This document shows positions 1 through 10,045 of a DNA stretch of 58,801 nucleotides, in pieces (the first letter of the stretch is position 1; every line of letters starts with the position of its first letter). Made by a program: the position numbers and the translations under genes. The notes beneath the pieces are model-generated. The model did no database searches. It was not told the DNA's origin and saw only the letters and a program-made list of their open reading frames with translations. The stretch is from Yersinia pekkanenii. GTDB taxonomy: Bacteria; Pseudomonadota; Gammaproteobacteria; Enterobacterales; Enterobacteriaceae. Location: the NCBI RefSeq assembly GCF_001152565.1, contig NZ_CQAZ01000001.1, positions 148,637-207,437 on the forward strand. Direction: 5' to 3'.

Positions 1-138
1 CATCTTATTACTCCAGTAATGTGAAAATGTAACTCGCTATAAAATGAATGAGCCCGTCATAATTCGAGTACTCGAATTATGACGGGCTCATTCATTTTAT
101 AGCGAGTTACATTTTCACATTACTGGAGTAATAAGATG
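1..138. repeat. Perfect 138-bp palindrome at the window edge
   Basis: Bases 1-69 are the exact reverse complement of bases 70-138, with no spacer and no mismatch; the centre is GAGTACTC at 66-73. The right arm reads directly into purC and includes its start codon (136-138) and Shine-Dalgarno region (CTGGAG). The left arm is therefore an inverted copy of the purC leader, including the complement of the purC ATG. Because it sits exactly at the first base of the window, a fold-back artefact at a contig end is the simplest reading. A true chromosomal palindrome of this size is normally unstable in enterobacteria. Confidence 0.95.
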
Positions 139-849
139 CAAAAGCTAGCTGAGTTGTATCGTGGCAAGGCGAAGACCGTCTATACCACCGAAAATCCTGA
201 CCTATTGGTATTGGAGTTCCGTAACGATACGTCAGCACTGGATGGTCAGCGCATTGAGCAGTTCGATCGTAAGGGCATGGTAAACAACAAATTTAACCAT
301 TTTATTATGGCTAAATTAGAAGAAGCTGGTATTCCGACCCAAATGGAACGTTTGCTATCAGACACCGAAGTGCTGGTTAAAAAACTGGAAATGATCCCGG
401 TTGAGTGCGTTATCCGTAACCGGGCTGCGGGTTCATTGGTAAAACGACTGGGTATCGACGAAGGCTTAGAACTGAATCCACCGCTGTTTGATCTGTTTTT
501 GAAAAACGATGCGATGCATGACCCGATGGTCAATGAGTCTTACTGCAAAACCTTTGGCTGGGCGACAGAAGTACAATTAGCGCGCATGAAAGAACTGAGC
601 TATTTGGCCAACGACGTGCTGAACAAACTGTTTGATGATGCCGGTTTAATCCTGGTGGATTTCAAATTGGAATTCGGTCTGTACAACGGTGAAGTGGTGT
701 TGGGTGATGAGTTCTCACCCGATGGCAGCCGTTTGTGGGATAAGCAAACGCTGAACAAAATGGACAAAGACCGTTACCGTCAGAGCCTGGGTGGTTTGAT
801 TGAAGCCTACGAAGAAGTTGCACACCGTATCGGTGTAAAATTAGACTAA
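136..849 (+). CDS. purC: Phosphoribosylaminoimidazole-succinocarboxamide synthase (SAICAR synthetase)
   Basis: This cytosolic enzyme joins aspartate to CAIR using ATP, giving SAICAR in de novo purine synthesis. The 237-residue product has the length of the E. coli enzyme and matches it throughout: an N-terminal ATP-binding part ([12 protein letters not shown], residues 8-19), the central [18 protein letters not shown] block, DFKLEFG and the substrate-binding [14 protein letters not shown] near residues 191-204. The ATG at 136 follows a usable CTGGAG ribosome site. In E. coli purC lies downstream of bamC; that side is not in the window. ypfJ follows in the same direction after 140 bases. No PurR operator is visible, because the upstream sequence is replaced by the palindrome. 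Confidence 0.97.
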   Translation: MQKLAELYRGKAKTVYTTENPDLLVLEFRNDTSALDGQRIEQFDRKGMVNNKFNHFIMAKLEEAGIPTQMERLLSDTEVLVKKLEMIPVECVIRNRAAGSLVKRLGIDEGLELNPPLFDLFLKNDAMHDPMVNESYCKTFGWATEVQLARMKELSYLANDVLNKLFDDAGLILVDFKLEFGLYNGEVVLGDEFSPDGSRLWDKQTLNKMDKDRYRQSLGGLIEAYEEVAHRIGVKLD

Positions 850-989
850 CCACGCAATCGATTACGTTTCGTGTTTTGGGGAGGCAGCCTCTATCTCCCC
901 CATCTCTGGTAATCATTCATTATTTTAATGGTATTAGCTCCGCAGATTTCCTACGATAATACGTAAGGAATATCTCTGGGAGCAAAGTT

Positions 990-1856
990 ATGCGTTGGCA
1001 AGGTCGTCGTGAAAGCGACAATGTGGAAGACAGACGTGGAAATTCATCTGGCGGCGGTGGGTTCCGGCCTCCGAGAGGTGGCAAGGGCGGTATTGTTATC
1101 CTGATTGTGGTGCTGGTCGCTGGCTACTATGGCGTTGACCTGACGCCGCTATTAAATGGCAGTGACCCGATGTCACAAACCCAGACTCAATCACGCTCAA
1201 CAAGCTCTGTTAGCGCCAAAGATGATCAATACGCTAAATTTACCTCAGTGGTGCTGGCTGATACCGAAGACACTTGGAAACCTATCTTCCAAAAAATGGG
1301 CCGTACCTATCAGGAACCTAAACTGGTGATGTACCGTGGTACAACCCGCACCGGTTGTGGTACCGGTCAGTCGGTTATGGGGCCATTTTATTGCCCGGCA
1401 GACAGCACGGTTTATATCGATTTATCTTTCTATGAAGACATGAAAAATAAGCTGGGGGCAGGGGGGGACTTTGCTCAGGCCTATGTGATCGCTCATGAAG
1501 TTGGCCACCATGTACAGCATCTGATGGGTATCGACGCTAAAGTGCGTCAGCAGCAACAGGGGGCATCTCAGGCACAAGCTAATCGTTTATCGGTCAAAAT
1601 GGAATTGCAGGCCGACTGCTTTGCCGGTGTTTGGGGCAAAGCCATGGAACAACAACAGGTGCTAGAGGTGGGAGATTTACAAGCAGCGCTGAATGCCGCA
1701 CAAGCCATTGGTGACGACCGGCTCCAGCAGCAAAGCCAAGGGCGGGTGGTACCGGACAGTTTTACTCACGGCACATCACAGCAACGTTATACCTGGTTTA
1801 AACGGGGTTTCGACAGCGGTGACCCCAATAGCTGCAACACCTTTGCCAGCCGCTAA
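990..1856 (+). CDS. ypfJ: YpfJ-type neutral zinc metallopeptidase, membrane anchored
   Basis: A 288-residue protein of the neutral zinc metallopeptidase family (YpfJ). Residues 1-35 are hydrophilic and rich in Arg and Gly. A single membrane segment follows ([16 protein letters not shown], about 34-49), so the rest probably faces the periplasm. The zinc-binding HEVGHH motif is near residue 169, and a downstream [11 protein letters not shown] motif supplies the third ligand, as in this family. The substrate is unknown. The start at 990 has a GGGAGC ribosome site. Its place beside purC and tmcA is the enterobacterial order, which supports the assignment. Confidence 0.9.
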   Translation: MRWQGRRESDNVEDRRGNSSGGGGFRPPRGGKGGIVILIVVLVAGYYGVDLTPLLNGSDPMSQTQTQSRSTSSVSAKDDQYAKFTSVVLADTEDTWKPIFQKMGRTYQEPKLVMYRGTTRTGCGTGQSVMGPFYCPADSTVYIDLSFYEDMKNKLGAGGDFAQAYVIAHEVGHHVQHLMGIDAKVRQQQQGASQAQANRLSVKMELQADCFAGVWGKAMEQQQVLEVGDLQAALNAAQAIGDDRLQQQSQGRVVPDSFTHGTSQQRYTWFKRGFDSGDPNSCNTFASR

Positions 1857-1959
1857 TAGCGCTAGAACCCCACGTCAGCAGCGATTATCATAAGACTACT
1901 TTTTATCGGCGCACTCGCAGCCGGTATTTTATTGCAAAGCAGAATAACTATTATGGTAA

Positions 1960-2424
<465 letters not shown>

Positions 2425-2437
2425 CGTGGATCATGGG

Positions 2438-4471
2438 ATGGTGACCCACCAACCGCTGATGGCACAGCAGGGGATCCGGCGTTTATTGGTCCTCAGTGGC
2501 AGCGCTGATTGGTCACGGCAACAGGCGATGAATTTACGTCAGCAACTGCCAGGTGATTGGCTGTGGATAGCGGAGCACCGGCTGCCAAATATCAATGGTA
2601 TTTCACCGACAGCGGCAAAAACCTTACTGGGGCAGGAAGGGTTACACGGCGTATTTGATGCCACCGACGGTTTGAATACTGAGGCATTGGCGGTGTTGGC
2701 GGGTACGTTGCAAGCAGGAAGCTGGTTGGTGCTACTGGTGCCGGAGTGGAACCGTTGGCCGCTCTCACCTGATACCGACAGTTTGCGCTGGAGTGAGCGG
2801 GATGCGCCGATCACCACGGCGAACTTTATTCACCATCTACAGCGCCAACTGTTGGCCTCTCCCGATGTGATTGTGTGGCAGCAGGGCCAGTTAGCGCCAG
2901 AACCGCTCTTGGAACCTCGCCCAGATTGGCAACAACCAGATGGCACGCCCACTGCGGAACAGCAGAGTATTCTTCAACGCTTGATGCAGGCAAAGCAGGG
3001 TACTTGGGTGCTGACGGCGGCGCGTGGGCGCGGTAAGTCGACACTCGCCGGTATGCTGGTGGCGCAGTGGCCAGGTCGCTGCTGGGTCACCGGGCCGGGT
3101 AAAGCCGCCACACAAAGGTTGAGCCTGCGGGCGGGATCACGGGCGCGTTTTTGGGCGCCGGATGCGCTCTTGGACTACTGTCGGCTAAACGATGTCAGTG
3201 ATGTCGATTGGTTATTAATTGATGAGGCGGCGGCTATCCCAACCGCACTATTGTCGGCGCTTTTGGCCTACTTCCCGCGAGCGTTATTAACCACCACGGT
3301 GCAAGGCTACGAAGGCACCGGACGTGGATTTTTATTGAAGTTCTGCGCCACGCTGAACGATTGGCATCATTTGACATTGACCAACCCGATCCGCTGGGCC
3401 AACCATGACCCACTTGAGCAGATTATCGACAATATCATGCTGTTTAATGATGACTGGGTGAATGATATATTGTCGCCGACAGCATCCGCCATTGCACCGG
3501 TCGAGATCTCCGGTTGTAAACAGTCTGATTGGCTGAATAATCCCGAACTATTGCGCCGCTTTTACGGTTTGCTTTCCAGCGCCCATTACCGCACCACACC
3601 GCTGGATTTACGGCGTTTGATGGATGCACCGGGCATGCATTTCTCTGCCGCAAAGGTAGCAGATTCAGTGATTGGTGCCTTGTGGATGGTCGACGAGGGG
3701 GGCCTGAGCGATGCATTAGCCCAGGATGTGTGGGCAGGCAGGCGGCGGCCAAGAGGCAGTTTGGTGGCGCAATCACTGGCCGCCCACAGCGGGCAATGGC
3801 AAGCACCCACGCTGCGATCACGGCGTATCAGTCGGGTAGCGGTCGCACCATTATGGCGACAGCAGAGGATCGCCCGGCAGATGATTGCCGCCGAGCAAGC
3901 GCGTGGGCAGCAGGATAAGCTGGATTTTATTTCGGTCAGTTTTGGCTATACCCCCGAATTAATGTGTTTCTGGCATGCCTGCGGCTTTCAACTGGTGCGC
4001 CTTGGCAGCCACAGAGAAGCCAGCAGTGGCTGTTATGCCGCAATGGCGATGTTGCCGCTCAGTCTGGCGGGGAAGATGCTCTGCGAGGCAGCCCGGCAGC
4101 AATTAGAGCGTGATTGGTATTGGTTACAGCAATGGATTGATCTGGACACGCCAATATCGTTACCCCTGGCTGGACAACCTGATATCACTTTAAATGATGA
4201 TGATTGGCGTGAGCTTACGGGGTTTGCTTTTGCTTTCCGTCCGTTAGAGGCGAGTTTGCCCGCGTTACAGCGGCTGCTATTGCAGACAGCGTTGCCTCTC
4301 CCTGCATTGCGGCAATATTTGCAGCAGGGGAGTGCGGCTGCGGAAGTTGTTCATCATCAGGGCCTTTCAGGGCGCAAAGCGTTGGTGACCAAATGGCGGC
4401 AGGAGGCTGCCAAGGGGATGGCGGCGATTGATATTGATAAAATGGCGAAATTCAGCCTTTTATCATCATGA
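2438..4471 (+). CDS. tmcA: tRNA(Met) cytidine acetyltransferase TmcA
   Basis: TmcA makes N4-acetylcytidine at the wobble position of elongator tRNA-Met, using acetyl-CoA and ATP. The product has, in order, an N-terminal DUF1726-type domain, a helicase-like ATPase core with the Walker A motif [11 protein letters not shown] and the DEAA box ([15 protein letters not shown]), a GNAT acetyltransferase region ([20 protein letters not shown]) and a C-terminal tRNA-binding part. The open frame extends upstream to a TTG at 2384 inside the DUF441 gene. I chose the ATG at 2438, just after that gene's stop, giving 677 residues against about 671 in E. coli. An ATG at 2459 is also possible, and no strong ribosome site decides between them. 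Confidence 0.93.
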   Translation: MVTHQPLMAQQGIRRLLVLSGSADWSRQQAMNLRQQLPGDWLWIAEHRLPNINGISPTAAKTLLGQEGLHGVFDATDGLNTEALAVLAGTLQAGSWLVLLVPEWNRWPLSPDTDSLRWSERDAPITTANFIHHLQRQLLASPDVIVWQQGQLAPEPLLEPRPDWQQPDGTPTAEQQSILQRLMQAKQGTWVLTAARGRGKSTLAGMLVAQWPGRCWVTGPGKAATQRLSLRAGSRARFWAPDALLDYCRLNDVSDVDWLLIDEAAAIPTALLSALLAYFPRALLTTTVQGYEGTGRGFLLKFCATLNDWHHLTLTNPIRWANHDPLEQIIDNIMLFNDDWVNDILSPTASAIAPVEISGCKQSDWLNNPELLRRFYGLLSSAHYRTTPLDLRRLMDAPGMHFSAAKVADSVIGALWMVDEGGLSDALAQDVWAGRRRPRGSLVAQSLAAHSGQWQAPTLRSRRISRVAVAPLWRQQRIARQMIAAEQARGQQDKLDFISVSFGYTPELMCFWHACGFQLVRLGSHREASSGCYAAMAMLPLSLAGKMLCEAARQQLERDWYWLQQWIDLDTPISLPLAGQPDITLNDDDWRELTGFAFAFRPLEASLPALQRLLLQTALPLPALRQYLQQGSAAAEVVHHQGLSGRKALVTKWRQEAAKGMAAIDIDKMAKFSLLSS

Positions 4472-4944
4472 ATGGATACGGGTTGAATTATGCCAATGAA
4501 TATGTGCGTGGAGCAGCGTTGCCATTGATGATTGATCGCGATCATTCAGCCGAGAAAGTAACCGCGTGACGCTATGTTCAGTCAGCACATCAATTTGGAC
4601 TGCAGCGGTAGTTAATGCGGGCAAATAGCCTTCGGCATCAGCCAGTCCATCGAATCCGGTAGCTTCCCGGTTAAAAAAACATGACCTTGTGTTATCCCCT
4701 CGGACACTGTGCACTGTTCTGGCGGTAACGCCATGATCCTGGAAATATCGCGACCCCCTATATTTTCACCTTCAAACTTTGGGATTGGGGCGTCTGGGGT
4801 TAGATACCTATCTTTACGTGGCTTGTCGGCAACTGGATGAGTTGGCCAATAAACCGGGCTAATTCTGTGCTCATTGGTTAATCACAACGCAGGGTCAGGT
4901 TTATTCAGGTCCTACCCCTGCGTTTGATACTATTCGTAACCGAG
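4472..4944. other. 473-base non-coding stretch with possible gene relics
   Basis: E. coli has the esterase gene ypfH between tmcA and ypfN; no intact esterase is present here. On the minus strand 4466-4714 is open for 82 codons and looks protein-like in its second half, but it has no credible start or ribosome site and I do not recognise it. On the plus strand about 4740-4861 reads as a plausible carboxy terminus (ending LDELANKPG, stop at 4859-4861) behind a stop codon. The simplest reading is decayed coding sequence. I cannot assign the fragments to ypfH. Confidence 0.4.
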
Positions 4945-5139
4945 TTATTTTTTCTTGTTTTTATCCGGCCAGTCATCATCGTCATCCCATTCCGCATTAT
5001 TGTCGCGGTGGGGAGGTAACTCCGGTTTATTGCTCAAAAAACGTTTATGATCAAGACGGCGTAACTCTTTGATGCCGTTTAAGATAATACCTGCCAGTAG
5101 GATAAGGATGATCCACCAGTAATCTGCTAACCAATGCAT
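4945..5139 (-). CDS. ypfN: YpfN, small UPF0370 membrane protein
   Basis: A 64-residue protein with one N-terminal membrane segment ([20 protein letters not shown]). The charged cytoplasmic tail carries the family hallmarks [10 protein letters not shown] and a run of five aspartates followed by WPDKNKKK. It matches E. coli YpfN over its whole length. The frame extends 13 codons upstream, but the ATG at 5139 follows a good GGAAGGAA ribosome site and matches the known start. Function is unknown. In E. coli ypfN directly follows dapE; here an M15 peptidase gene and an ERIC-type repeat lie between the two. Confidence 0.92.
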   Translation of the reverse strand: MHWLADYWWIILILLAGIILNGIKELRRLDHKRFLSNKPELPPHRDNNAEWDDDDDWPDKNKKK

Positions 5140-5160
5140 GGTTAAGTTCCTTCCGTTGAT

Positions 5161-5207
5161 ATACCCGTCATCTTTCAAGATGCTGCGCGTTGAAATCTAT
5201 TGGGTAT
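5161..5207. repeat. Short ERIC-type repeat, internally deleted
   Basis: This reads ATACCCGTCATCTTTCAAG at the left and ends TATTGGGTAT, the two termini of the ERIC-type repeat, with nearly all of the 127-bp interior missing. The outer ends form an inverted repeat (ATACCC/GGGTAT). It overlaps the 3' end of the M15 peptidase gene, whose last residues and TAG stop (5197-5199) are supplied by repeat sequence. Confidence 0.75.
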
Positions 5208-5874
5208 GAATAAATCGTGAAAAAATCATGGGTAAATGACTTGCAAGCCATTCACTCCCTGCCACATCCTGTGACTGCCAGGCATCCAGCAGGATGGCTG
5301 GTGTCAGTAAATGCTGCGCCGTTGATGCCAGAGGGCGGTAACTCAAGTGCCAGGGCTCTGCCGCGACACCGCCGTGGTCCTCGCTAAATGGCCGGTAAAA
5401 CCCAAATTCAGCCATATGAGCACTTAGCCATTGGCTTAGTGGATAAAAATAACCGCCAGCTTGGTATTCCCAGGGTTCCAGTTGTAATTTTGTCTCCGCA
5501 GGCAATAGCGAGGGATCGTAAATATCCAGATCACTGCCCCAGTGGTGGCGACTGGCCCCCGGCAGGGCCGACCAGCGTAAAATTGCGTTGCAACGGGCTG
5601 CCGCGTCAAGCCGGGAAATGTCGATCGGTTGGCTGTCTTTATCTAATACTGGTCGCTCACCGCGGAATTTACCATTCCAGATAGCCAATTGACGGTCAAA
5701 ATCACGAAAAGTACTGGCTGGCTGTAAATCAAAACCCGCCACTTTAGCTGCCCGCTGCATCGCCTGAAATGCCTCAACGGCTTGTGGCTGCATACGGTGA
5801 TTGCCTGTCAATACCACCAAATGCGCCGTTGAGCGCCCGGTAAGCATCTGTGGCGTTAATGAATAATCTGTCAT
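5197..5874 (-). CDS. M15-family (VanY-type) D-alanyl-D-alanine carboxypeptidase
   Basis: A 225-residue protein of the VanY/M15B peptidase family, which cleaves D-Ala-D-Ala or related peptidoglycan peptides. The family's metal- and substrate-binding blocks are visible: [13 protein letters not shown] at about residues 108-120 (first His and Asp ligands) and EPWHLSYRP near 173-181 (catalytic Glu and third ligand His). STFRDFDRQ upstream is also typical. I see no signal peptide, so a cytoplasmic role (for example in recycling) is possible. The start overlaps the dapE stop by four bases (ATGA), which suggests translational coupling to dapE. The last codons lie in an ERIC-type repeat. Confidence 0.85.
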   Translation of the reverse strand: MTDYSLTPQMLTGRSTAHLVVLTGNHRMQPQAVEAFQAMQRAAKVAGFDLQPASTFRDFDRQLAIWNGKFRGERPVLDKDSQPIDISRLDAAARCNAILRWSALPGASRHHWGSDLDIYDPSLLPAETKLQLEPWEYQAGGYFYPLSQWLSAHMAEFGFYRPFSEDHGGVAAEPWHLSYRPLASTAQHLLTPAILLDAWQSQDVAGSEWLASHLPMIFSRFIHTQ

Positions 5875-6998
5875 GCTACTAGCTGCTCCATGATTCTCTG
5901 ATACATCCGGCTCAGCAGCTGCAAATCAGCAGCATGAACGCATTCATTCACTTTATGGATTGTGGCATTGACCGGCCCCAGTTCCACCACTTGTGCGCCC
6001 ATTAAGGCGATAAAGCGGCCATCAGAGGTGCCACCGGTGGTCAACAGTTGTGGTGTGATTTCAGCATAATGTTCAACGGCGTTCACCACGGCATCAACCA
6101 ATGCGCCACGGGGGGTCAGGAAGGGTTGGCCGGACAGCACCCATTCGAGGGTGTAAGTCAGTTGATAACGTTCCAGCAGGGATTCTACTCGCTGCTTGAT
6201 CAAGCTGTCGGTTAATTCGGTACTGAAACGAAAGTTGAACTGCACATAGAACTCACCAGGAATGACGTTATTGCTGCCGGTGCCAGCGTGTAAATTGGCA
6301 ATTTGCATACTGGTGGCGGGAAAGAACTCATTACCTTCATCCCATTGGGTGGCAACCAGTTCATTCAGGGCGGGTATTGCACGGTGCACCGGGTTGTCAG
6401 CCAGATGAGGATAAGCAACATGCCCTTGAATTCCATGAATATGCAAGTTAGCGGTGATGGAACCGCGACGGCCATTCTTTACTACATCACCGACTGTGTC
6501 AGTACTGGATGGCTCACCAACCAGACAATAATCCAGCCGCTCATTGCGCGCCATCAGGGCGTTAACCACTTTTACTGTGCCGTTAATGGCTTTGGCTTCT
6601 TCATCGGAGGTAATCATAAAAGCCAACCGACCTTTATGATGCGGATGTAGCGCGACAAAACGTTCGGCGGCAACCACCATGGCGGCCAGAGAGCCTTTCA
6701 TGTCGGCGGCACCACGGCCATACAGCATGCCGTCACGAATGGCTGGTTCAAACGGTGGGCTGCTCCAATGGCTCTCATCTCCGGTTGGTACCACGTCAGT
6801 ATGACCGGCAAATGCCAGTGTCACGCCTTCGCCGCGCCATGCCCAGAAATTAAGGGTGTCGCCAAAATTCATCGGTTCGACAGTAAAACCGATAGCCTCT
6901 AAGCGCTTAATCATGATCTCCTGGCAACCCGCATCACACGGGCTGAGCGACGGGCGTTTAATTAATTGTTGGGCCAGTTCGATTACCGGACAGATCAT
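5871..6998 (-). CDS. dapE: Succinyl-diaminopimelate desuccinylase
   Basis: DapE hydrolyses N-succinyl-L,L-diaminopimelate to L,L-diaminopimelate in the cytosol, for lysine and peptidoglycan synthesis. The 375-residue product equals the E. coli length. Zinc-site motifs of the M20 peptidase fold are present: [12 protein letters not shown] (first His), [10 protein letters not shown] (bridging Asp), [12 protein letters not shown] (catalytic Glu pair) and the C-terminal GGTSDGRF. The frame runs 37 codons further upstream, but the ATG at 6998 gives the conserved [12 protein letters not shown] start and lies one base after the yffB stop, so yffB-dapE-peptidase form one operon. Confidence 0.97.
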   Translation of the reverse strand: MICPVIELAQQLIKRPSLSPCDAGCQEIMIKRLEAIGFTVEPMNFGDTLNFWAWRGEGVTLAFAGHTDVVPTGDESHWSSPPFEPAIRDGMLYGRGAADMKGSLAAMVVAAERFVALHPHHKGRLAFMITSDEEAKAINGTVKVVNALMARNERLDYCLVGEPSSTDTVGDVVKNGRRGSITANLHIHGIQGHVAYPHLADNPVHRAIPALNELVATQWDEGNEFFPATSMQIANLHAGTGSNNVIPGEFYVQFNFRFSTELTDSLIKQRVESLLERYQLTYTLEWVLSGQPFLTPRGALVDAVVNAVEHYAEITPQLLTTGGTSDGRFIALMGAQVVELGPVNATIHKVNECVHAADLQLLSRMYQRIMEQLVA

Positions 6999-6999
6999 G

Positions 7000-7428
7000 T
7001 TATTGCACCTCGATTGCGGTTTGGTTATGGATAACCTGTTGTTGATTAAGATTCTGTTGCATAAAATGTTGATAGTTTTCAATGTTGAAGCCCAGCAGCA
7101 TTTCGCCATTACTGGCTTCCAGTAGCGGGCGTTTGATAATAGCGGGCTGTTCTAACATTAACACCTTGGCCGTTTGAGCATCGGTTATTGCATTACGTTG
7201 CGCTTCCGGCAATTTACGCCAGGTGGTGCCACGGGTGTTAAGCAACGGTTCCCAACCCAGTTTATTAATAAAACCTTGCAGGCGTTCGTCAGTCAATCCA
7301 TCCACGCGATAATCGTGAAACTGATAGGCAATGCCTTGTTCTTCCAGCCAGCGGCGGGCCTTTTTTATGGTGTCACAATTTTTGATACCATATAGCTGAC
7401 ACAAACTTTTTTGAGATTCATCGTACAT
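7000..7428 (-). CDS. yffB: YffB, ArsC/Spx-family thioredoxin-fold protein
   Basis: A 142-residue member of the ArsC/Spx family with the signature [19 protein letters not shown] near residues 12-30, RGTTWRKL and [11 protein letters not shown]. coli YffB is 118 residues. This one carries about nine extra N-terminal residues and a longer C-terminus ending in a Gln/Asn-rich tail ([13 protein letters not shown]). Family members bind glutathione, but the physiological substrate is not established. It is transcribed with dapE, as in E. coli. The start codon overlaps, in opposite orientation, the first codon of the recombinase fragment at 7427, so the accessory segment begins exactly at its 5' end. 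Confidence 0.9.
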   Translation of the reverse strand: MYDESQKSLCQLYGIKNCDTIKKARRWLEEQGIAYQFHDYRVDGLTDERLQGFINKLGWEPLLNTRGTTWRKLPEAQRNAITDAQTAKVLMLEQPAIIKRPLLEASNGEMLLGFNIENYQHFMQQNLNQQQVIHNQTAIEVQ

Positions 7429-7627
7429 GAAAAAATATTACCTATATGTGGGTGTTAGTTCAGAACAACAACTATATGGCGATGGCTTAGATCGCCAAGA
7501 ATCAATGTTGATTAGATACTTCGATGATAACGCAAGTTGCCAGGATTTCGCTCCCAAAGATGAGCTAACCGTAGATCGTGGTGCTCCAATGACTTGGGGT
7601 TTGGCGGTGCAAAAAACAGTCAACTGA
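7427..7627 (+). pseudogene. Fragment of a serine recombinase (resolvase/invertase) N-terminus
   Basis: A 66-codon frame beginning [21 protein letters not shown], which resembles the catalytic start of serine site-specific recombinases (Y-x-R-V-S-x-x-x-Q plus GDGLxRQ). The usual arginine just before VSS is glycine here. The similarity fades after about 40 residues and the protein stops at 66, so the catalytic core and DNA-binding domain are missing. It has no ribosome site, since the bases before its ATG are yffB coding sequence. It is best read as the remains of the integration machinery of the small AT-rich island that follows. Confidence 0.55.
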
Positions 7628-7859
7628 CTACATTCCCCCTTAATTTTCTTTTTAACAGATATCTCAATGTGGTGATTTAGAAGTAAAAGACAAAAGAGCA
7701 ATTCATAACTATTATGGGATTGTCTATTTTTATCTGGTTTATAAAAAACAGGCGAAAATCCTATTTTTAATTTGTATGCTTGCAAAATAACATAGAATAA
7801 AAATATTAGATTATTTAATTTATACGTAAACAGGCCATAGGGAATAATATTTCATTTGA

Positions 7860-8069
7860 AATTTCTATACAGCAACTGAAAAAAATTCTATAGGGACTAT
7901 TTTTTTACATATTATACTTATTGTGATTGGTGTTAATATATTTATTAAAAGTGATTCGTTGGATTTTGAATCTTATATTATTGCTGCAGGTGTTGGTGTT
8001 GTTATAATGAACTTCGTTGCTCCCGTTATATTGGGAGCGAAGTTGTTATTTGTATCATTTAATAAGTAA
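7860..8069 (+). pseudogene. Decayed small membrane protein gene
   Basis: The frame ending at the TAA at 8067-8069 encodes two clear membrane segments (FLHIILIVIGVNIFI and AAGVGVVIMNFVAPVILGA) but has no ATG before its second segment. A neighbouring frame just upstream (about 7822-7893) reads SFEISIQQLKKIL and then stops, so the two look like one gene split by a frameshift near 7890. I do not recognise the family. The position beside a DUF4225 gene and the low GC content fit a cargo gene of a small island. The rest of 7628-7860 is AT-rich and shows nothing recognisable. Confidence 0.35.
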
Positions 8070-8146
8070 TTTAATTGGTGCTATTTGCTATCGTTAATTG
8101 CTTTAACTGATAAAGCATTACCGGTACTTTCAATTGCCAATGATCC

Positions 8147-8820
8147 CTATCCCATAGTTTTTATGTTTCTCACATAATCAGTTGGGATATATCGAAACAG
8201 TCTCCATGTATCAGGTTTCAGAACAAGTCTTGCCATTCCATAGCCAGATAATCCAAGACTCATAAAGTTATATGCTAAGACACCCGCTTTTTTATCAAAC
8301 CCCAAAAATTCGGCTGTAACTATATAACCATTTAACATAAATCCCGTGAAGAATCAGTCCCATTCTTAATATTTGATATTATTTATTGTAACCTATTAAT
8401 TCCATGCAGAAAAATAGTTGCACCAGCCATTACACCCAGTATATTCCCTGTTGCTAAAGATCCCGATGCCCGGGTGAAACCGCCTAATGCTGCAAGTCCA
8501 CCAATAGTTAAATAAACTCCTTGTATGACATAGCCCCATTTATCTCCATCTTTTTTAATCTCTATAGAGACAACAGTTTTAGCTCTTTTAGTTTTCAGCA
8601 TATGGTCTTGTTCACGAAGGTTGCTGCATTCTTTATTTAAGCTATTAATGGCTATCTTGCAATCAGACTCTGTTCTGGCGAATTTAATTATTCTCATCTG
8701 TTCACTAATAAAATCTTTTATTTCGTTTTCGAATCTTGCCCTAACTAAGGCATCACGCAGAACAAAACGGGAAACATCCCTTGCTACCCTTAACAATTTG
8801 TCACCGTCAGCACTTGCCAT
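8147..8820 (-). pseudogene. DUF4225-domain protein gene, broken
   Basis: Two minus-strand frames together make one DUF4225-like protein. The first (8820-8383, 145 codons) has a helical, charged N-terminus and a hydrophobic YVIQGVYLTIGGLAALGG segment, ending FLHGINRLQ and a TAA. The second (8338-8147) reads AEFLGFDKKAGVLAYN, then LSGYGMARLVLKPDTWRLF, the conserved C-terminal block of this family. Between them the first frame continues IISNIKNGTDSSRD after the stop, then a shift near 8347 is needed to join the second frame. So at least one nonsense change and one frameshift have inactivated it. The family's function is not established. Low GC and the neighbouring recombinase fragment suggest acquisition by transfer. 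Confidence 0.7.
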
Positions 8821-9181
8821 AGCTTTATATTAGTTGATAATCCTTATTATCCTTAAATGATATTTTAAAGTAACTAAACCTATTATGAAAGGAAATCTCT
8901 TTTTTTCTGAGCATACCCTTTCGTAGCAAACCTCATAGGAAATGGGATGATTACCGTGTGATTTCACCCATTATTCTGTTCGAGCATATTGTTAGGATCA
9001 CATTCGCAATGTTAGTAACGTGATTATCTAATATGAAAAAATAATATCTCGGCTAGAATGGCAAATAAGGTCAGCCACTGATGCGTTGGCTTGGTTTAAG
9101 AGCCATTATGTGGAGAAGGAGAGTGTCTCCAAACGGCTATTGGCAGATTAGCCTGCAAATAAGCAAGGGCTACCTGAAGGG
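8821..9181. other. 361-base AT-rich spacer, edge of the accessory segment
   Basis: No intact gene. GC content is low from 8821 to about 9060 and returns to the chromosomal level after that. A plus-strand stretch ending at the TAG near 9149-9151 (ATDALAWFKSHYVEKES...) looks protein-like but has no start, so it may be the end of a decayed gene. I do not recognise it. Confidence 0.4.
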
Positions 9182-9655
9182 TTAGCCAATATGGTCAAGG
9201 TCAGCGGCATATTGGCGAATGGCTTTTTGGTAGAGGCTGATGTCCTGATGGTTTGAGGTTTCAGCCAGCAGTATCAATAATGCAGCGACCGCTTCTTTGG
9301 TTTCACCCAGATTGTACAGTGTCATAGCGCGGAACAAGGTTAGCTCTTTCGCTTGCGGGAAACGCGCCAGCGCGCGGTCAAAGGTATCCAGTGACTCTTG
9401 ATATAATCCCAGTGCTCGATAAGTGCTACCCAAACCGAGGTAGGCTTCCTGCAACTCTTTACCTACCAGATCATGGTCGATGGCGGCCCGATAAAAAGGG
9501 ATCGCCTGCAACTCCAGCCCTTGCACATCATAAAGGGAGGCAATTTTATACAGCAGACTGGCGTTATCCGGTGAGCGCCGCAGTAAATCCTGCGCCATGG
9601 ACATCGCATCATTATAACGGCCCAGCTCTTTTAACGAGTCAATGGAGTGTTTCAT
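9182..9655 (-). CDS. Tetratricopeptide-repeat protein
   Basis: A 157-residue, all-helical protein made of about four TPR-like units: GRYNDAMSMAQDLLRRSPDN, LQAIPFYRAAIDH, AYLGLGSTYRALGLYQESLDTFDRALARFPQ and TLYNLGETKEAVAALLILL. No signal peptide or other domain is present, so it is probably a cytoplasmic protein-interaction module. It stands alone, between the accessory scar and the ABC transporter operon. The start at 9655 is the only ATG ahead of the first repeat. The partner is unknown. Confidence 0.75.
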   Translation of the reverse strand: MKHSIDSLKELGRYNDAMSMAQDLLRRSPDNASLLYKIASLYDVQGLELQAIPFYRAAIDHDLVGKELQEAYLGLGSTYRALGLYQESLDTFDRALARFPQAKELTLFRAMTLYNLGETKEAVAALLILLAETSNHQDISLYQKAIRQYAADLDHIG

Positions 9656-10045
9656 AGTTTCATACCGTGATTTATCAGCAAACCGGCTTTATATACCAAA
9701 GCACGCTACTCCGGAAATGGTTTACTGGCAAGCTAACAGGTAGCGCTCTTGGTCGATAAGGTTATTTAGACGATAAAGGCCATGTCGCCATGTCCATCAT
9801 CTCTGAAGTCGCTTCGGCCCAAGCTTTTGCGCTTTAATTTTAGCTGATAAGCCTCTTGTTGGGCTTGGCTGCTATCAAATCGGTGTTTTAGTCCTTATCT
9901 ATTATATGGTTAATAAGGCTTTTTTAGTGCGAAAAACGTTCAGCATCACAAAATAAGAAGATAAAAAACTAACTTCGTTGCTTAAAAAGAGACATTAACT
10001 ATATGTTGACTTCTTGTTTCACAAATAAACATCGGAGTTAATATT
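9656..10045. other. 390-base intergenic region upstream of the ABC transporter operon
   Basis: The promoter of the transporter operon must lie here; the A+T-rich last 100 bases are the likely place. A minus-strand frame from about 9890 to its TAA near 9769 reads SSQAQQEAYQLKLKRKS then GHGDMAFIV, resembling a protein C-terminus, but it has a stop just upstream and no start codon. It may be a relic. No clear terminator is seen. Confidence 0.4.

Noticed and set aside
4466-4714. 82-codon minus-strand frame after tmcA as a real gene
   Set aside because: No ribosome site, overlaps the tmcA end and no family recognised; kept only as a possible relic.
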